From positions 1 to 64,000 of the forward strand of contig NZ_JACHHX010000010.1 of NCBI RefSeq assembly GCF_014202935.1: a stretch of 64,000 bases of DNA, given 5' to 3'. Of this stretch, positions 1 through 8,657 are shown in pieces. The translations under genes and the position numbers were made by a program. Each line of letters opens with the position of its first letter. Position 1 is the first letter of the stretch. Source of the stretch: Rehaibacterium terrae (lineage in GTDB: Bacteria; Pseudomonadota; Gammaproteobacteria; Xanthomonadales; Xanthomonadaceae). The notes under the pieces were generated by a model. It did no database searches. It saw only the letters and a program-made list of their open reading frames with translations, and was not told the DNA's origin.

Positions 1-46
1 GCGCCCGGCGGCGGCGCCAGGTCGGTCACGGTGCGCCGTTGCGCGA

Positions 47-280
47 GTGGCTGACGACGTTGCCGGCACTTGGATGAATTTCGCAGGGCCGACTACCCTG
101 CTGCTTGGCCCACTCTCCGGCCTGGTCATCACTGTTATCCTGTACTTGGCCGGCTGCAACCTGCTGCTCTCCCGCGAACTCAAGCAGGTGCGTGCACGCA
201 TGGAAAGCCACCAGCACGCGGAAACCAGCGGCAACACCACGCCGAACGGCCACCAGGAGCGGGAAGCCTCCCCCTCCTGA
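47..280 (+). CDS. Small single-pass membrane protein (or C-terminal end of a gene entering from outside the window)
   Basis: The product is not recognised. The frame encodes up to 77 residues with one clear membrane segment (about residues 15-38, rich in Leu, Ile and Val) followed by a charged, probably cytoplasmic tail with ELKQVRARME. Its stop lies 2 nt before the bcsA start, so it is very likely the first visible gene of the cellulose operon and coupled to bcsA. The frame stays open to the left edge of the window, so the GTG at 47 and the ATG at 74 are only possible starts, and neither has a convincing Shine-Dalgarno sequence. It could be an accessory bcs subunit. That is inferred from position only. 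Confidence 0.5.
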   Translation: MADDVAGTWMNFAGPTTLLLGPLSGLVITVILYLAGCNLLLSRELKQVRARMESHQHAETSGNTTPNGHQEREASPS

Positions 281-282
281 TC

Positions 283-2607
283 ATGCGCGTCGCCACTCTT
301 CAGCAAAACCAGCACCAAGAAACTCCGGTCGTGACGCCATCGCCCTGTCGCGAGATTCTGCGTGACATCCTGCACAGGCCCGAGATGGCTGTCTGGGTTC
401 TGCTGATATTCGGCTTTGTCTGGCTGGCCTACCAGCCCATCACCAGCAATGCCCAGACCATCCTGGTCACTTCCTTTCTCGGCGTGCTGCTGCTGATCAT
501 GTGGAACATGAAGCGGGTCGAACAGGCGCCAACGGCACTTGCCCGCTTCTTTCTGCTGCTGGCCATCGCGCTGGCGGCCTTCATCAGCTTTCGCTACTTC
601 TCCTGGCGCATCAACTACACCATCAGCTATCACGACATCTTCAGCTTTGTCGGCGCGCTGCTGCTGCTAGGCGCGGAGCTTTACGCACTGGCCATCTACC
701 TGCTGGGCGCGTTCGTCAATGTCTGGCCGATCCACCGGACACCGCCGCCACTGCCGACGGATCCGGCGAAGCTGCCAACGGTCGACATCATCATTCCGAG
801 CTACAACGAAGACCCCGCCCTGCTTGAGCTCACGCTGCTGGCCGCCACCCAGGTGGACTATCCCCGTGAACGCCTGAAGGTCTACCTCTGCGACGATGGC
901 GGCACTGTACAACGAAGGGAAAACCCCAAACTGTCCAAACAGGCCTGGCAGCGCCATCTTGAACTCAAGGCACTGTGCGAACGGGTCGGCGCCATCTATG
1001 TCACCCGCGAAAAGAACGAACACGCGAAGGCCGGCAATATCAACGCCGCGCTCAAGGACCATTGCAGCGGCGACCTGGTGCTGGTGCTCGATGCCGACCA
1101 TATCCCCACGGTCGACATTCTGCGCAACACGGTCGGCTTTTTCTTGCGCGACCCCAAGCTGTTCCTGGTCCAGACCCCGCACTATTTCATCAACCCGGAC
1201 CCGCTGGAACGCAACCTGCGCACCTATGAGCTAATGCCCAGCGAGAACGAGATGTTCTACAACGTGATCCAGCACGGCCTGGATTTCTGGAACGCCTCCT
1301 TCTTCTGCGGCTCGGCGGCACTGCTGCGCCGGTCCTGCCTGGATGAAATTGGTGGCATAGCCGGCGACACCATCACCGAGGACGCCGAAACCGCCATGAC
1401 GCTGCATGGACGCGGTTACAACAGCGTCTACTACGGCAAGCCGATGATCGCAGGCCTGCAACCGGAAACCTTCAGCGGCTTCATCGTGCAACGCACCCGC
1501 TGGGCGCAGGGAATGGTGCAGATCTTCCTGATGAAGAACCCCTGGACGCAGCCAAAGATGCGCATCACCCAGCGGCTGGCCTACACCTCCTCGGTGTTCT
1601 TCTGGTTCTTTCCCTTCGCGCGCATCATTTTCTTCCTGGCGCCTGCGCTTTACCTGCTGTTCTCCCTGAAGATCGTCGATGCCTTCTTGCCGGCTGACCT
1701 GCTGGCCTACGCGCTGCCGCATGTGATCGGCGCAATCGTGCTCAGCAATATCCTCTATGGCCACACGCGCTGGCCGTTCATCTCGGAGCTGTATGAAACC
1801 ATCCAGTCAGTGCATGCCCTGCCGGCGATCGTCAATGTCCTGAAATCACCCCGGGCACCCTCCTTCGCGGTCACACCCAAGGGCGAGCGCCTGGAGGAGG
1901 ACTTCATCTCGCGGCTGGCGATGCCGTTTTACGTGATGCTGATCTTCAACGTCGTGCTGCTGATCGCGGGAGTCATCCGGCTGCATGTGGTGCCGGAGGA
2001 TCTGGGCATCATCCTGCTGACCATGGCGCTTGCGGCAGTCAACCTGATCTACGCACTGGCTGCCATCGGCATCATGCTTGAGAAATCACAAAAGCGCTCG
2101 GCCTACCGCATTCCCACCCAGTGGGTGGACATTCCCGCCACACTGCGTGTGGGCGAGGAGCAATTGCCGGTGCATGTGGTCGACATCAGTCACACCGGCG
2201 CACGCTTGCGGGCTCACAAGGGCTTGCCCCTGACCGAGGCCGTCACCCTGAACGTGGCAGTGCCGGCCTGGGGTGGCATCACAGTCACCATTCCCTCGCG
2301 TCTGGTGCGAAGGCACGACACCACCGATGGCAAGTGGGAGCTGGGTGTGCTGTTCCAGCCCGAGACCCTCGCCGACAAACGCGCCATCGTGGCCCTTGTC
2401 TACGGGGACAGCGACCTGCACGAGACCAACCAGCGCCAGCGTCAGCAGCGTATCGGCCTGGCCGAGGGCTTCGCGTTCCTGATGCGAACCGCCTTCAAGC
2501 ACGCCACCGAGAATTTCCGATTCCTGACGCGGATTTTTGTCCGGCACCTTCGCGTCCGCGCCCATCGACTTTTCGCGCCTCTTATTTCAAAGAAACCAGC
2601 CGTATGA
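283..2607 (+). CDS. bcsA: Cellulose synthase catalytic subunit BcsA
   Basis: Inner-membrane family 2 glycosyltransferase that polymerises UDP-glucose into beta-1,4-glucan and pushes the chain through its own channel. At 774 residues it has the full hallmark set: PSYNED near residue 172, CDDGG near 203, LDADH near 270, the catalytic TED near 365 and QRTRW near 403. The gating-loop motif FAVTPKGE follows the later membrane helices. A PilZ domain begins at RSAYR (near 605), with DISHTG further on; these are the RxxxR and D/N-x-S-x-x-G signatures that bind cyclic di-GMP, so activation by c-di-GMP is expected. The ATG at 283 was chosen because the frame upstream reads through the preceding gene and is not BcsA-like. 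The last codons overlap bcsB by ATGA. Confidence 0.95.
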   Translation: MRVATLQQNQHQETPVVTPSPCREILRDILHRPEMAVWVLLIFGFVWLAYQPITSNAQTILVTSFLGVLLLIMWNMKRVEQAPTALARFFLLLAIALAAFISFRYFSWRINYTISYHDIFSFVGALLLLGAELYALAIYLLGAFVNVWPIHRTPPPLPTDPAKLPTVDIIIPSYNEDPALLELTLLAATQVDYPRERLKVYLCDDGGTVQRRENPKLSKQAWQRHLELKALCERVGAIYVTREKNEHAKAGNINAALKDHCSGDLVLVLDADHIPTVDILRNTVGFFLRDPKLFLVQTPHYFINPDPLERNLRTYELMPSENEMFYNVIQHGLDFWNASFFCGSAALLRRSCLDEIGGIAGDTITEDAETAMTLHGRGYNSVYYGKPMIAGLQPETFSGFIVQRTRWAQGMVQIFLMKNPWTQPKMRITQRLAYTSSVFFWFFPFARIIFFLAPALYLLFSLKIVDAFLPADLLAYALPHVIGAIVLSNILYGHTRWPFISELYETIQSVHALPAIVNVLKSPRAPSFAVTPKGERLEEDFISRLAMPFYVMLIFNVVLLIAGVIRLHVVPEDLGIILLTMALAAVNLIYALAAIGIMLEKSQKRSAYRIPTQWVDIPATLRVGEEQLPVHVVDISHTGARLRAHKGLPLTEAVTLNVAVPAWGGITVTIPSRLVRRHDTTDGKWELGVLFQPETLADKRAIVALVYGDSDLHETNQRQRQQRIGLAEGFAFLMRTAFKHATENFRFLTRIFVRHLRVRAHRLFAPLISKKPAV

Positions 2608-4910
2608 AACCACGCCTTCAACAGCCGTGCCTGATCGCCCTGCTCTGCCTGCTCGGGCTCACCGCCGTCAAGGCCCAGCCCATGACACCCCTGCATGTCG
2701 ACGCTGATCCGGCAAGCAGCCAATACCGTATTCCGCTTGGCTGGTTGAACAATCGCAGCCACGCACCGATCGAACTGAACGGTGCCGATGCCCGCCGTGT
2801 ACTCAAGGTGCCGCTGCCGGCCCGGCTTGCGGTTCAGGACGCGCGGCTGGAGATGGTCTACACCAATTCGACTTCGCTGACGCCCCGCTCTCAGCTCGCG
2901 GTGACACTCAACGAACGCGTGGTCGCCCAGCTTCCGGTCAAACCCCGTCAACCCGACAACGCGGCCCGCATCAGGCTGGACTTCAGGCATCTGGAACCCG
3001 GCTACCACGACCTGGGCTTCCGCGCCGCGCAGCATTACACCAATGAGTGCGAGGACCCGAGCGCGCCGGAGCTGTACTCCCAGATCGACGCCATCGACTC
3101 CAGTCTGTACCTGACCGCCACCCGCAAGGCCATCGAACCATCCCTGGCCAGGCTTGGCGACATCTTCGACAACCGGCTCTGGATCGACGACTACCGCCTT
3201 GAAATTCTCACGCCCCCGGCGGTTCTCGGCGAGGACGGGGATCTGCGGCAGGCGGCGGCCCAGATCAGCCAGTTCGTGGCGGCCACCTTCGATTTCACGC
3301 CGGTTTCGGTGCGCGTCAATGAACTGCCAGAGGAGTTCGAGAAGGATCAGAAGAGCAAGCGGCGACTCCCGGGCGTGGAGCTGCCAGAAGGTGCCTGGGA
3401 TGCCGTGCTGTTGGGAACCCGTGAGCAACTGGCACCCTATCTTTCCGACTCCCTGATCGAGGAGATCCAGGGCAGCCATATCGGCCTCTACCCTAGCGAC
3501 CAGGATCCGACGCGGTTCATTCTGCTGGTCAGCGGCGCCACCCCCGCCGATGTCCGCAAGGCGGCCACCGTGCTCAACCTGCCCGGCCTGGCCCTGCCGG
3601 AGCGGCAGAGCGTGAACGTGACCGCATTGCGGCTGGACAGCGGTTACCAGCGTAGCCGACCGGCGCAGAGCGAGACAGGCTGGATCCGCTTCGACCAACT
3701 CGGCTTTCGAAGCACAACGCTTCGCGGCATGTACCCCGGCGCGGCGCGGCTGGAGTTCTGGTCGATCCGCGAAATTCTGGACCCCTCGCGCCCCTTCATC
3801 GACCTGCAGCTGCACTATGCCTACGGGGCCGGCTTCGATCGCAAGTCCGCCCTGAATGTCGTGCTCAACGGCCAGTTCATCGAAGCCTTGCCGCTGCAAA
3901 ACGTCGTGGGCGAGCAGGTTCACCGTGCACGACTGCGCATCCCGACTGTGGCGCTGCGCGCCGGTGTGAATGAACTGCGTTTCGAACCCACCGTGATCGG
4001 CGTGGATATCGGCGGCGCCTGCACGCCCATCTTCACCGACAATCTGCAAGTCACGATCTTCGAGGACTCGCGCATCGAGCTGCCACCGATCGCAGATTAC
4101 ATGCGCCTGCCGGATCTGGGGCTGTTCTCGCAGACCGGCCTGCCCTACACCCGCTACAGCGATGGCAACGGCGTCGGCGTGCTGATCGCGGACGATCAAC
4201 CGCAGACCCTGGGCAGCGCGCTGACCCTGATTGCCAAGCTGCGACAAGTCAACAAGGCACCGCTGACCGCACTGCACCTGCTTGCTGACGACGACAGCCT
4301 CGACGGGCTGGACAGCCTGATCGTGATTGGCGACACCACCAGTCTGCCGACCGGAATCGGCCAAAAGATGGCCGCCTTCATGCCAATGCTGCGATGGCAA
4401 ACCATCCAGGTCGGCAGCTACCACGATCGCACTCTCTCGGGCGGATTCAAACGCTGGCTGAGACAGCCGCTGACGCCCCTGACGCATCACATGGAAACCA
4501 GCAAGCCAGCCATTGCCAGCGTCACACTGGATGACGGGCTGGGTCAGAGCACTGCGCTGGTCCAGTTCCGGGACGAGCACGGCCGGCCGGTCACCGTCCT
4601 TACCGCCGCCGACCGTCAGCAACTGGAGCGCGGCATGGTTCGACTGACCGAACACCGCGTCTGGTCGTCCATGCGTGGCGGTGCCTTCATGTGGAGCGCC
4701 GATGGCGAAGCCATGTCCAGTGCCGAGCCGGTCGTGTACTTCTTCATTGGCGACTCACCGGCCACTGGCCGCATGAGTCACTACATGTCCATGCACCCCT
4801 GGTGGACCGTGCTGGCGACAATGACCTTCATCCTGGCGCTTGTCTTGCTGACCTGGTGGCTGCTGCGTCGTCGCGCGCGACAATTCAAGAGCGGGGCTGA
4901 GACCCCATGA
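2604..4910 (+). CDS. bcsB: Cellulose synthase periplasmic subunit BcsB
   Basis: Periplasmic partner of BcsA with a C-terminal membrane anchor; in the family it guides the emerging glucan and is required for BcsA activity. The 768-residue product begins with a typical signal peptide (hydrophobic stretch ending TAVKA before QPM), has the jelly-roll/flavodoxin-like body of the family, and ends in a single transmembrane helix (about residues 732-755) followed by LLRRRAR. The ATG at 2604 gives the signal peptide and overlaps the bcsA stop as ATGA. Its own stop overlaps the start of bcsZ in the same way. Length agrees with known BcsB proteins. Confidence 0.94.
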   Translation: MKPRLQQPCLIALLCLLGLTAVKAQPMTPLHVDADPASSQYRIPLGWLNNRSHAPIELNGADARRVLKVPLPARLAVQDARLEMVYTNSTSLTPRSQLAVTLNERVVAQLPVKPRQPDNAARIRLDFRHLEPGYHDLGFRAAQHYTNECEDPSAPELYSQIDAIDSSLYLTATRKAIEPSLARLGDIFDNRLWIDDYRLEILTPPAVLGEDGDLRQAAAQISQFVAATFDFTPVSVRVNELPEEFEKDQKSKRRLPGVELPEGAWDAVLLGTREQLAPYLSDSLIEEIQGSHIGLYPSDQDPTRFILLVSGATPADVRKAATVLNLPGLALPERQSVNVTALRLDSGYQRSRPAQSETGWIRFDQLGFRSTTLRGMYPGAARLEFWSIREILDPSRPFIDLQLHYAYGAGFDRKSALNVVLNGQFIEALPLQNVVGEQVHRARLRIPTVALRAGVNELRFEPTVIGVDIGGACTPIFTDNLQVTIFEDSRIELPPIADYMRLPDLGLFSQTGLPYTRYSDGNGVGVLIADDQPQTLGSALTLIAKLRQVNKAPLTALHLLADDDSLDGLDSLIVIGDTTSLPTGIGQKMAAFMPMLRWQTIQVGSYHDRTLSGGFKRWLRQPLTPLTHHMETSKPAIASVTLDDGLGQSTALVQFRDEHGRPVTVLTAADRQQLERGMVRLTEHRVWSSMRGGAFMWSADGEAMSSAEPVVYFFIGDSPATGRMSHYMSMHPWWTVLATMTFILALVLLTWWLLRRRARQFKSGAETP

Positions 4911-6037
4911 CACCCTTGCCGCCCCATGCAAGACCAACGGCGCGCACGTACGCCCGGCTGGCCGCCTGGCAATGGCTCGTGCTGGCGTTGCTGCTTCCAC
5001 TGCATGGCGGCTGTGGGAAAGACCCGGCGCCAACCAGTGCCCCCGTCACGCCGTCGGGCGCATCGGCACCACTCATGCCCGCCCCCTTCCCTGGCACCGA
5101 ATGGCAGGCCTACCAGAGCGCGTTTCTGAGCCCGGAAGGCCGGATCATCGACACCGGCAAAGACGGCATCAGCCATTCGGAAGGGCAGGGCTACGGGATG
5201 CTGCTGGCGCTGGCCGCCGACGACCTCGACACCTTCGAACGTATCTGGAACTGGACCCGCGAGCATCTCCAGCGCGAGGACCATCTGTTCGGCTGGAAGT
5301 GGGAGCCCGGACAAACACCCGGCGTGTCGGACTGGAACAATGCCAGCGATGGCGACCTGCTGATCGCCTGGGCACTGGCCGAGGGCGGTGCACGCTGGAA
5401 GCGGGATGCCTGGCGCGAGGCCGCCGCCGCCATCGCCCGCCAGCTGCGCGAGAACATGCTGCGCGACAGCGACATCGGCCCGCTGCTGATTCCCGGCCAG
5501 TCCGGCTTCGAGCATGAGGATCACATCCTGCTGAACCCCTCCTACTGGGTATTCCCCGCCTTCACGGCGCTGGATCGTGTCGATCCGGACCCGGCCTGGT
5601 CTGCGCTGGCCGCCAGCGGGCAACGCCTTCTGGCGCTGACCCGCTACGGCCCGGCGGGGGTGCCGCCAGACTGGGTACGCCTGCATCCGGATGGGCGACT
5701 GTCCCTGCCAGAAGAAGCAGAACGCCGACGTTTCGGTTACGAGGCCCCGCGGGTACCGCTCTACCTTTGCTGGGACGGCCAGCGCGACCGGCAGATCCTG
5801 CATGCTTTCTTGCGCGCCTGGCCGGACGACGCGGCCCCGGCCTGGGTCGATCTTCACAATGGCGACCGGGCCGCCCACTCACTCACTCTCACACAGCGGG
5901 CCATTCGGCAGCTCGTGCTGGCCTGTGACGGCCAACAGGCTGACACTGCCATCGAAATCAGCGCTGATGACTACTACGGAAGCTCCCTCTCGCTGCTGGC
6001 ACGTGTCGCGCTCGCGCGGGGAGGCGATCCGCGATGA
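4907..6037 (+). CDS. bcsZ: Periplasmic endo-1,4-beta-glucanase BcsZ (GH8)
   Basis: Glycoside hydrolase family 8 endoglucanase of the cellulose operon; it trims or edits nascent cellulose in the periplasm. The 376-residue protein has an N-terminal hydrophobic segment ending LLPLHGGCGK, which could be a lipoprotein signal with the Cys at about residue 36. The mature domain carries the conserved SEGQGYGM (general-acid Glu) and NNASDGD (Asp) motifs of GH8, then GYEAPRVPLY near the C-terminus. The start overlaps bcsB by ATGA and the stop overlaps bcsC by ATGA, so the four bcs genes form a tightly coupled unit. The lipoprotein assignment is less certain than the enzyme family. Confidence 0.93.
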   Translation: MTPLPPHARPTARTYARLAAWQWLVLALLLPLHGGCGKDPAPTSAPVTPSGASAPLMPAPFPGTEWQAYQSAFLSPEGRIIDTGKDGISHSEGQGYGMLLALAADDLDTFERIWNWTREHLQREDHLFGWKWEPGQTPGVSDWNNASDGDLLIAWALAEGGARWKRDAWREAAAAIARQLRENMLRDSDIGPLLIPGQSGFEHEDHILLNPSYWVFPAFTALDRVDPDPAWSALAASGQRLLALTRYGPAGVPPDWVRLHPDGRLSLPEEAERRRFGYEAPRVPLYLCWDGQRDRQILHAFLRAWPDDAAPAWVDLHNGDRAAHSLTLTQRAIRQLVLACDGQQADTAIEISADDYYGSSLSLLARVALARGGDPR

Positions 6038-8058
6038 AGCCGGCGGTCGTTCTCCCCCCCCTGCTGCTGCTCGGCATGAGTAGCGAGCAGACCGCGCCGG
6101 AAATCCTGCCCCGCATGGATAGCGGCATCGAAGTGCGACCACTGGACGAGCCGGTGGAGGTACGGCCACTGGACGAGCGCGTGGAGGTGCGGCCACTGGA
6201 CGAGCGGGTGCGAATCCTGACGCCCCCCACCCCGCCAGGCGAACAGCGTGGTACGGCCCCACGACCACTACCCGCCATCGATGCCTCCAAATCGGAAATA
6301 GGCCGCAAGCGCAAGACAGCCGGTGCGGAGCAGGACAGCGAGAAAGCCGCCCAGGCAGCCTATGACCAAGCCGTGGCCGCCGCCATCACGGCCTTCGATG
6401 CCCAGGATTATGCGCAAAGCGCCGAGATCCTGATCGGACTGTGGCCGCGCATTCAAGACCAGGCCGATGTGGGCATGATGGTTCTGCTTGGCTACGCGGC
6501 CATGCACAGCAACCGGGAAACACTGGCCATCGAGGCCATGACCAAGGCGGCCGAACTGACCGGCGACGACGAGATCCTCCAGTCCTTGGCTGACGTCCTG
6601 CACCACTTCGAACGCTACGAGGACGCCTCGGCAGTCATCGCCCGCATTACGCCCTCGCCGGACCGGGATGCCCGGCTGGCCGAACTGGCGATGATCCGGG
6701 CCGAACGGGCAAGGCAAACGGGCGATCACGGCACCGCCCATGCCCTGCTGCTCGCGAACGAAGAGATCCTGCCGCCCGCCGGACTCGAGCAGCTCGGCTG
6801 GCAGCTTTACGAACGCGGACAGGCCGAACAGGCCGCCGCACGCTTCGAGGCTGCCTACCGCCAGGCACCCAGCGAAAGTCGCGCTCAGGGCCTGGTTTTC
6901 AGCCTGCACTCGCTGAACGATCATGCCCGGCTGTTGACCATCGTCGAGGAAACCGAGGGCCCACTGGATCAGTTGATCGACGAGAACGTCCGGAACCGCA
7001 TCGCGGCCGGCCACCACCATTTCAGCGTGGACAGCCAAGCCCGGCTCGAGGCGGTCAGCACGCTTGCCGGTGGCACGCCTCCCGGCATGTCGCTGCGTCT
7101 TGGCCCTGAAATTCGCAAGAAGCGCGGCACCCCCGGTGAAGGCAAACTCTCCCAGCGAGGCCTGATGCTTGAGGCGAACTGGCAGGATGCTGCCAACGAC
7201 CTGCATCTCGAAATCGAACACCAGCGCGCCGACAACCATGTCGAGCGGGCCACCGGGCAGCGGGTTTACGGTCTGTGGCGGCACCGGCTGGAAAGCGGCC
7301 TGCAAACGCGGCTGGGCCTGGGCCGGACACTCTCCGGCGGTGCCGTCGGTCCCGCGCTGATCGGCGAGGTCGGCCTGGAGTACCAGCAGGCCGATCACGG
7401 CGGTGGCCTGCGACTGTTCCGAGGCGGCAATGAGGAATCCCTGCTGGCGCTCGCCGGTCAACGGGACCCCACCACCGGTGCCAGTTGGGGACGCGTGCTG
7501 GAAACCGGCGTCCAGCTCGATGGTCGCCTCAACCCCGGTGAGTGGGAAGTCATCGGCAGCCTGACATTCTCGACACTCAGCGGCGAGCAGGTCGCGGACA
7601 ACCGCAAGGTCGAACTCTATGCCCATGCCCTGCATCCGGTGGCCAGCGTCAACGGACTGCGGCTCGGGCCAGAGCTGTACAGCGCACGGTTTCGTCACAA
7701 TCTCGGTTTTTTCGAGCCCGGCCATGGCGGCTATTTCAGCCCCAGCTTTCACCTCAAGCCTGGCCTGCTCGCCGACTACAACCAGCGGATCGGCGAACGG
7801 GTCGACATCGAGGCACGTGCCGGCCTCGGCTGGGCCTGGAATCGCCAGGCCGCCGCCGATGGCAACCCGCTTCGCGGCGAAGAGCCCGGCAAGTATGCCG
7901 CCTCGCGCGACAACGGCATTGCCTATCACGGTCGGATACAAGCCACCTGGGAAATCACCCCCCACTGGCAGGCTGGCCTGCACGCCGGTGGCCAGAAAAG
8001 CCCGGAATACACCGACTGGCAGGGCGGCGTTTTCCTTCAGTGGCGCTGGGGCAAATAG
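6034..8058 (+). CDS. bcsC: Short BcsC-like cellulose export protein (TPR + outer-membrane barrel)
   Basis: Probable outer-membrane cellulose exporter. The 674-residue product is much shorter than enterobacterial BcsC (more than 1100 residues). It has a weak N-terminal hydrophobic segment, three 9-residue repeats (residues 32-58, VEVRPLDER type), a charged linker, a helical TPR-like region (about 105-330), then a C-terminal domain matching the BcsC barrel with GYFSPSFHL and a terminal aromatic strand ending WRWGK. Family function (periplasmic TPR scaffold plus beta-barrel pore) is established; that this short form does the same is inferred from its last position in the operon and the complete barrel. 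Start overlaps bcsZ as ATGA. The hydrophobic N-terminus is short for a signal peptide, so the exact start is less certain. Confidence 0.85.
   Translation: MKPAVVLPPLLLLGMSSEQTAPEILPRMDSGIEVRPLDEPVEVRPLDERVEVRPLDERVRILTPPTPPGEQRGTAPRPLPAIDASKSEIGRKRKTAGAEQDSEKAAQAAYDQAVAAAITAFDAQDYAQSAEILIGLWPRIQDQADVGMMVLLGYAAMHSNRETLAIEAMTKAAELTGDDEILQSLADVLHHFERYEDASAVIARITPSPDRDARLAELAMIRAERARQTGDHGTAHALLLANEEILPPAGLEQLGWQLYERGQAEQAAARFEAAYRQAPSESRAQGLVFSLHSLNDHARLLTIVEETEGPLDQLIDENVRNRIAAGHHHFSVDSQARLEAVSTLAGGTPPGMSLRLGPEIRKKRGTPGEGKLSQRGLMLEANWQDAANDLHLEIEHQRADNHVERATGQRVYGLWRHRLESGLQTRLGLGRTLSGGAVGPALIGEVGLEYQQADHGGGLRLFRGGNEESLLALAGQRDPTTGASWGRVLETGVQLDGRLNPGEWEVIGSLTFSTLSGEQVADNRKVELYAHALHPVASVNGLRLGPELYSARFRHNLGFFEPGHGGYFSPSFHLKPGLLADYNQRIGERVDIEARAGLGWAWNRQAAADGNPLRGEEPGKYAASRDNGIAYHGRIQATWEITPHWQAGLHAGGQKSPEYTDWQGGVFLQWRWGK
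6127..6207 (+). repeat. 27-bp in-frame triplication in bcsC
   Basis: Three tandem 27-bp units encode IEVRPLDEP, VEVRPLDER and VEVRPLDER just after the N-terminus of the BcsC-like protein. The units differ at a few synonymous positions (gaa/gag, gtg/gta, cga/cgg), so the array is not a fresh duplication. A flexible, alternately charged linker is a plausible role, inferred only. Confidence 0.9.
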
Positions 8059-8099
8059 GCCATGGTGTCGCCCCTGGCCAGGTCCAGTTGTAAGTAAAC

Positions 8100-8460
8100 G
8101 GTAACTACCCACTGCCGGGTGCAGCGGGTCGTAGCTGAAGACCCCCTTGTACTGCCCGGCCTTGTCGAGGCTGAGCAGGTTGCCGGCGGCGTCCCAGGTG
8201 CAGCTCTCTTCCTGGAGGCCGCAGCGGCTGCCGCTGCAGAGCTACAGTAGCCGGCCCGTGGCCGGGTCGTACTCCCGCCGGACGTCGAGCGCGCCCAGGC
8301 CACCTCTGCGCTCGTGGATCACCTGGCCGCGGGCGCCGGTCGCCAGGGTACGCAGGCAGGTAGCCCTACTGCCGCTGGAACACATCGCGCCGGGATCGGT
8401 GGTGCTGCTGTCGCAGACGGCGCGCACCGCGCCACTGGCGCTGTACTTTTCGGGATCGTG
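8100..8460 (-). pseudogene. Remnant of an RHS/YD-repeat protein gene
   Basis: One minus-strand frame across this stretch reads like an internal piece of an RHS-repeat protein: GQVIHERRGGLG, REYDPATGRLL, then after an in-frame TAG (plus-strand 8242-8244) SCTWDAAGNLLSLDKAG, GVFSYDPLHP. YDPATGRL and WDAAGNLL are typical YD-repeat signatures. There is no start, no toxin tip and no intact end. The frame is broken by the internal stop and fades into unrelated sequence on both sides. It lies directly after bcsC on the opposite strand and next to the attC-like palindrome, so it looks like debris left by rearrangement. RHS proteins are large polymorphic toxins or wall-associated proteins; nothing functional remains here. 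Confidence 0.75.
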
Positions 8461-8540
8461 AAAGAACGTCTGTGCCGATGGTGCGTGGAGCTCAGGAATT
8501 CAGGCGTGCTTCATTGCTGGACCTGACCCCGCACGGTGGT

Positions 8541-8637
8541 AATCGTTCAAGCGGTCGTGTGTGCCGCACCCAGCATACTGGTGAAACGTGTAGCATGCTG
8601 GGCGCGGCACACACGCCGCTTAACTCCGGCGTTGGGC
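8541..8637 (+). repeat. attC-like palindrome (integron recombination site)
   Basis: An imperfect inverted repeat with features of an integron attC site. The left arm starts TCGTTCAAGCGG and continues GTGTGTGCCGC and CCAGCATAC; the right arm mirrors it with GCATGCTGGGCGCGGCAC, then CCGCTTAACTCCGGC and the core-like box GTTGGGC at 8631-8637 (consensus GTTRRRY). Arms match over roughly 30 bp, with one unpaired base at about 8555, as attC sites carry extrahelical bases. The left outer box (R'') is degenerate: the expected GCCCAAC is not seen. A membrane-protein ORF starts 20 nt downstream, as in gene cassettes. No integrase gene is in the window. Confidence 0.6.
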
Positions 8638-8657
8638 CGAACAGAAGCGCTGCGACA

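Noticed and set aside
8037-8303. 88-codon minus-strand frame across the bcsC stop
   Set aside because: It is a different frame through the RHS remnant and the bcsC end, Ala/Ser/Arg-rich with no motif.
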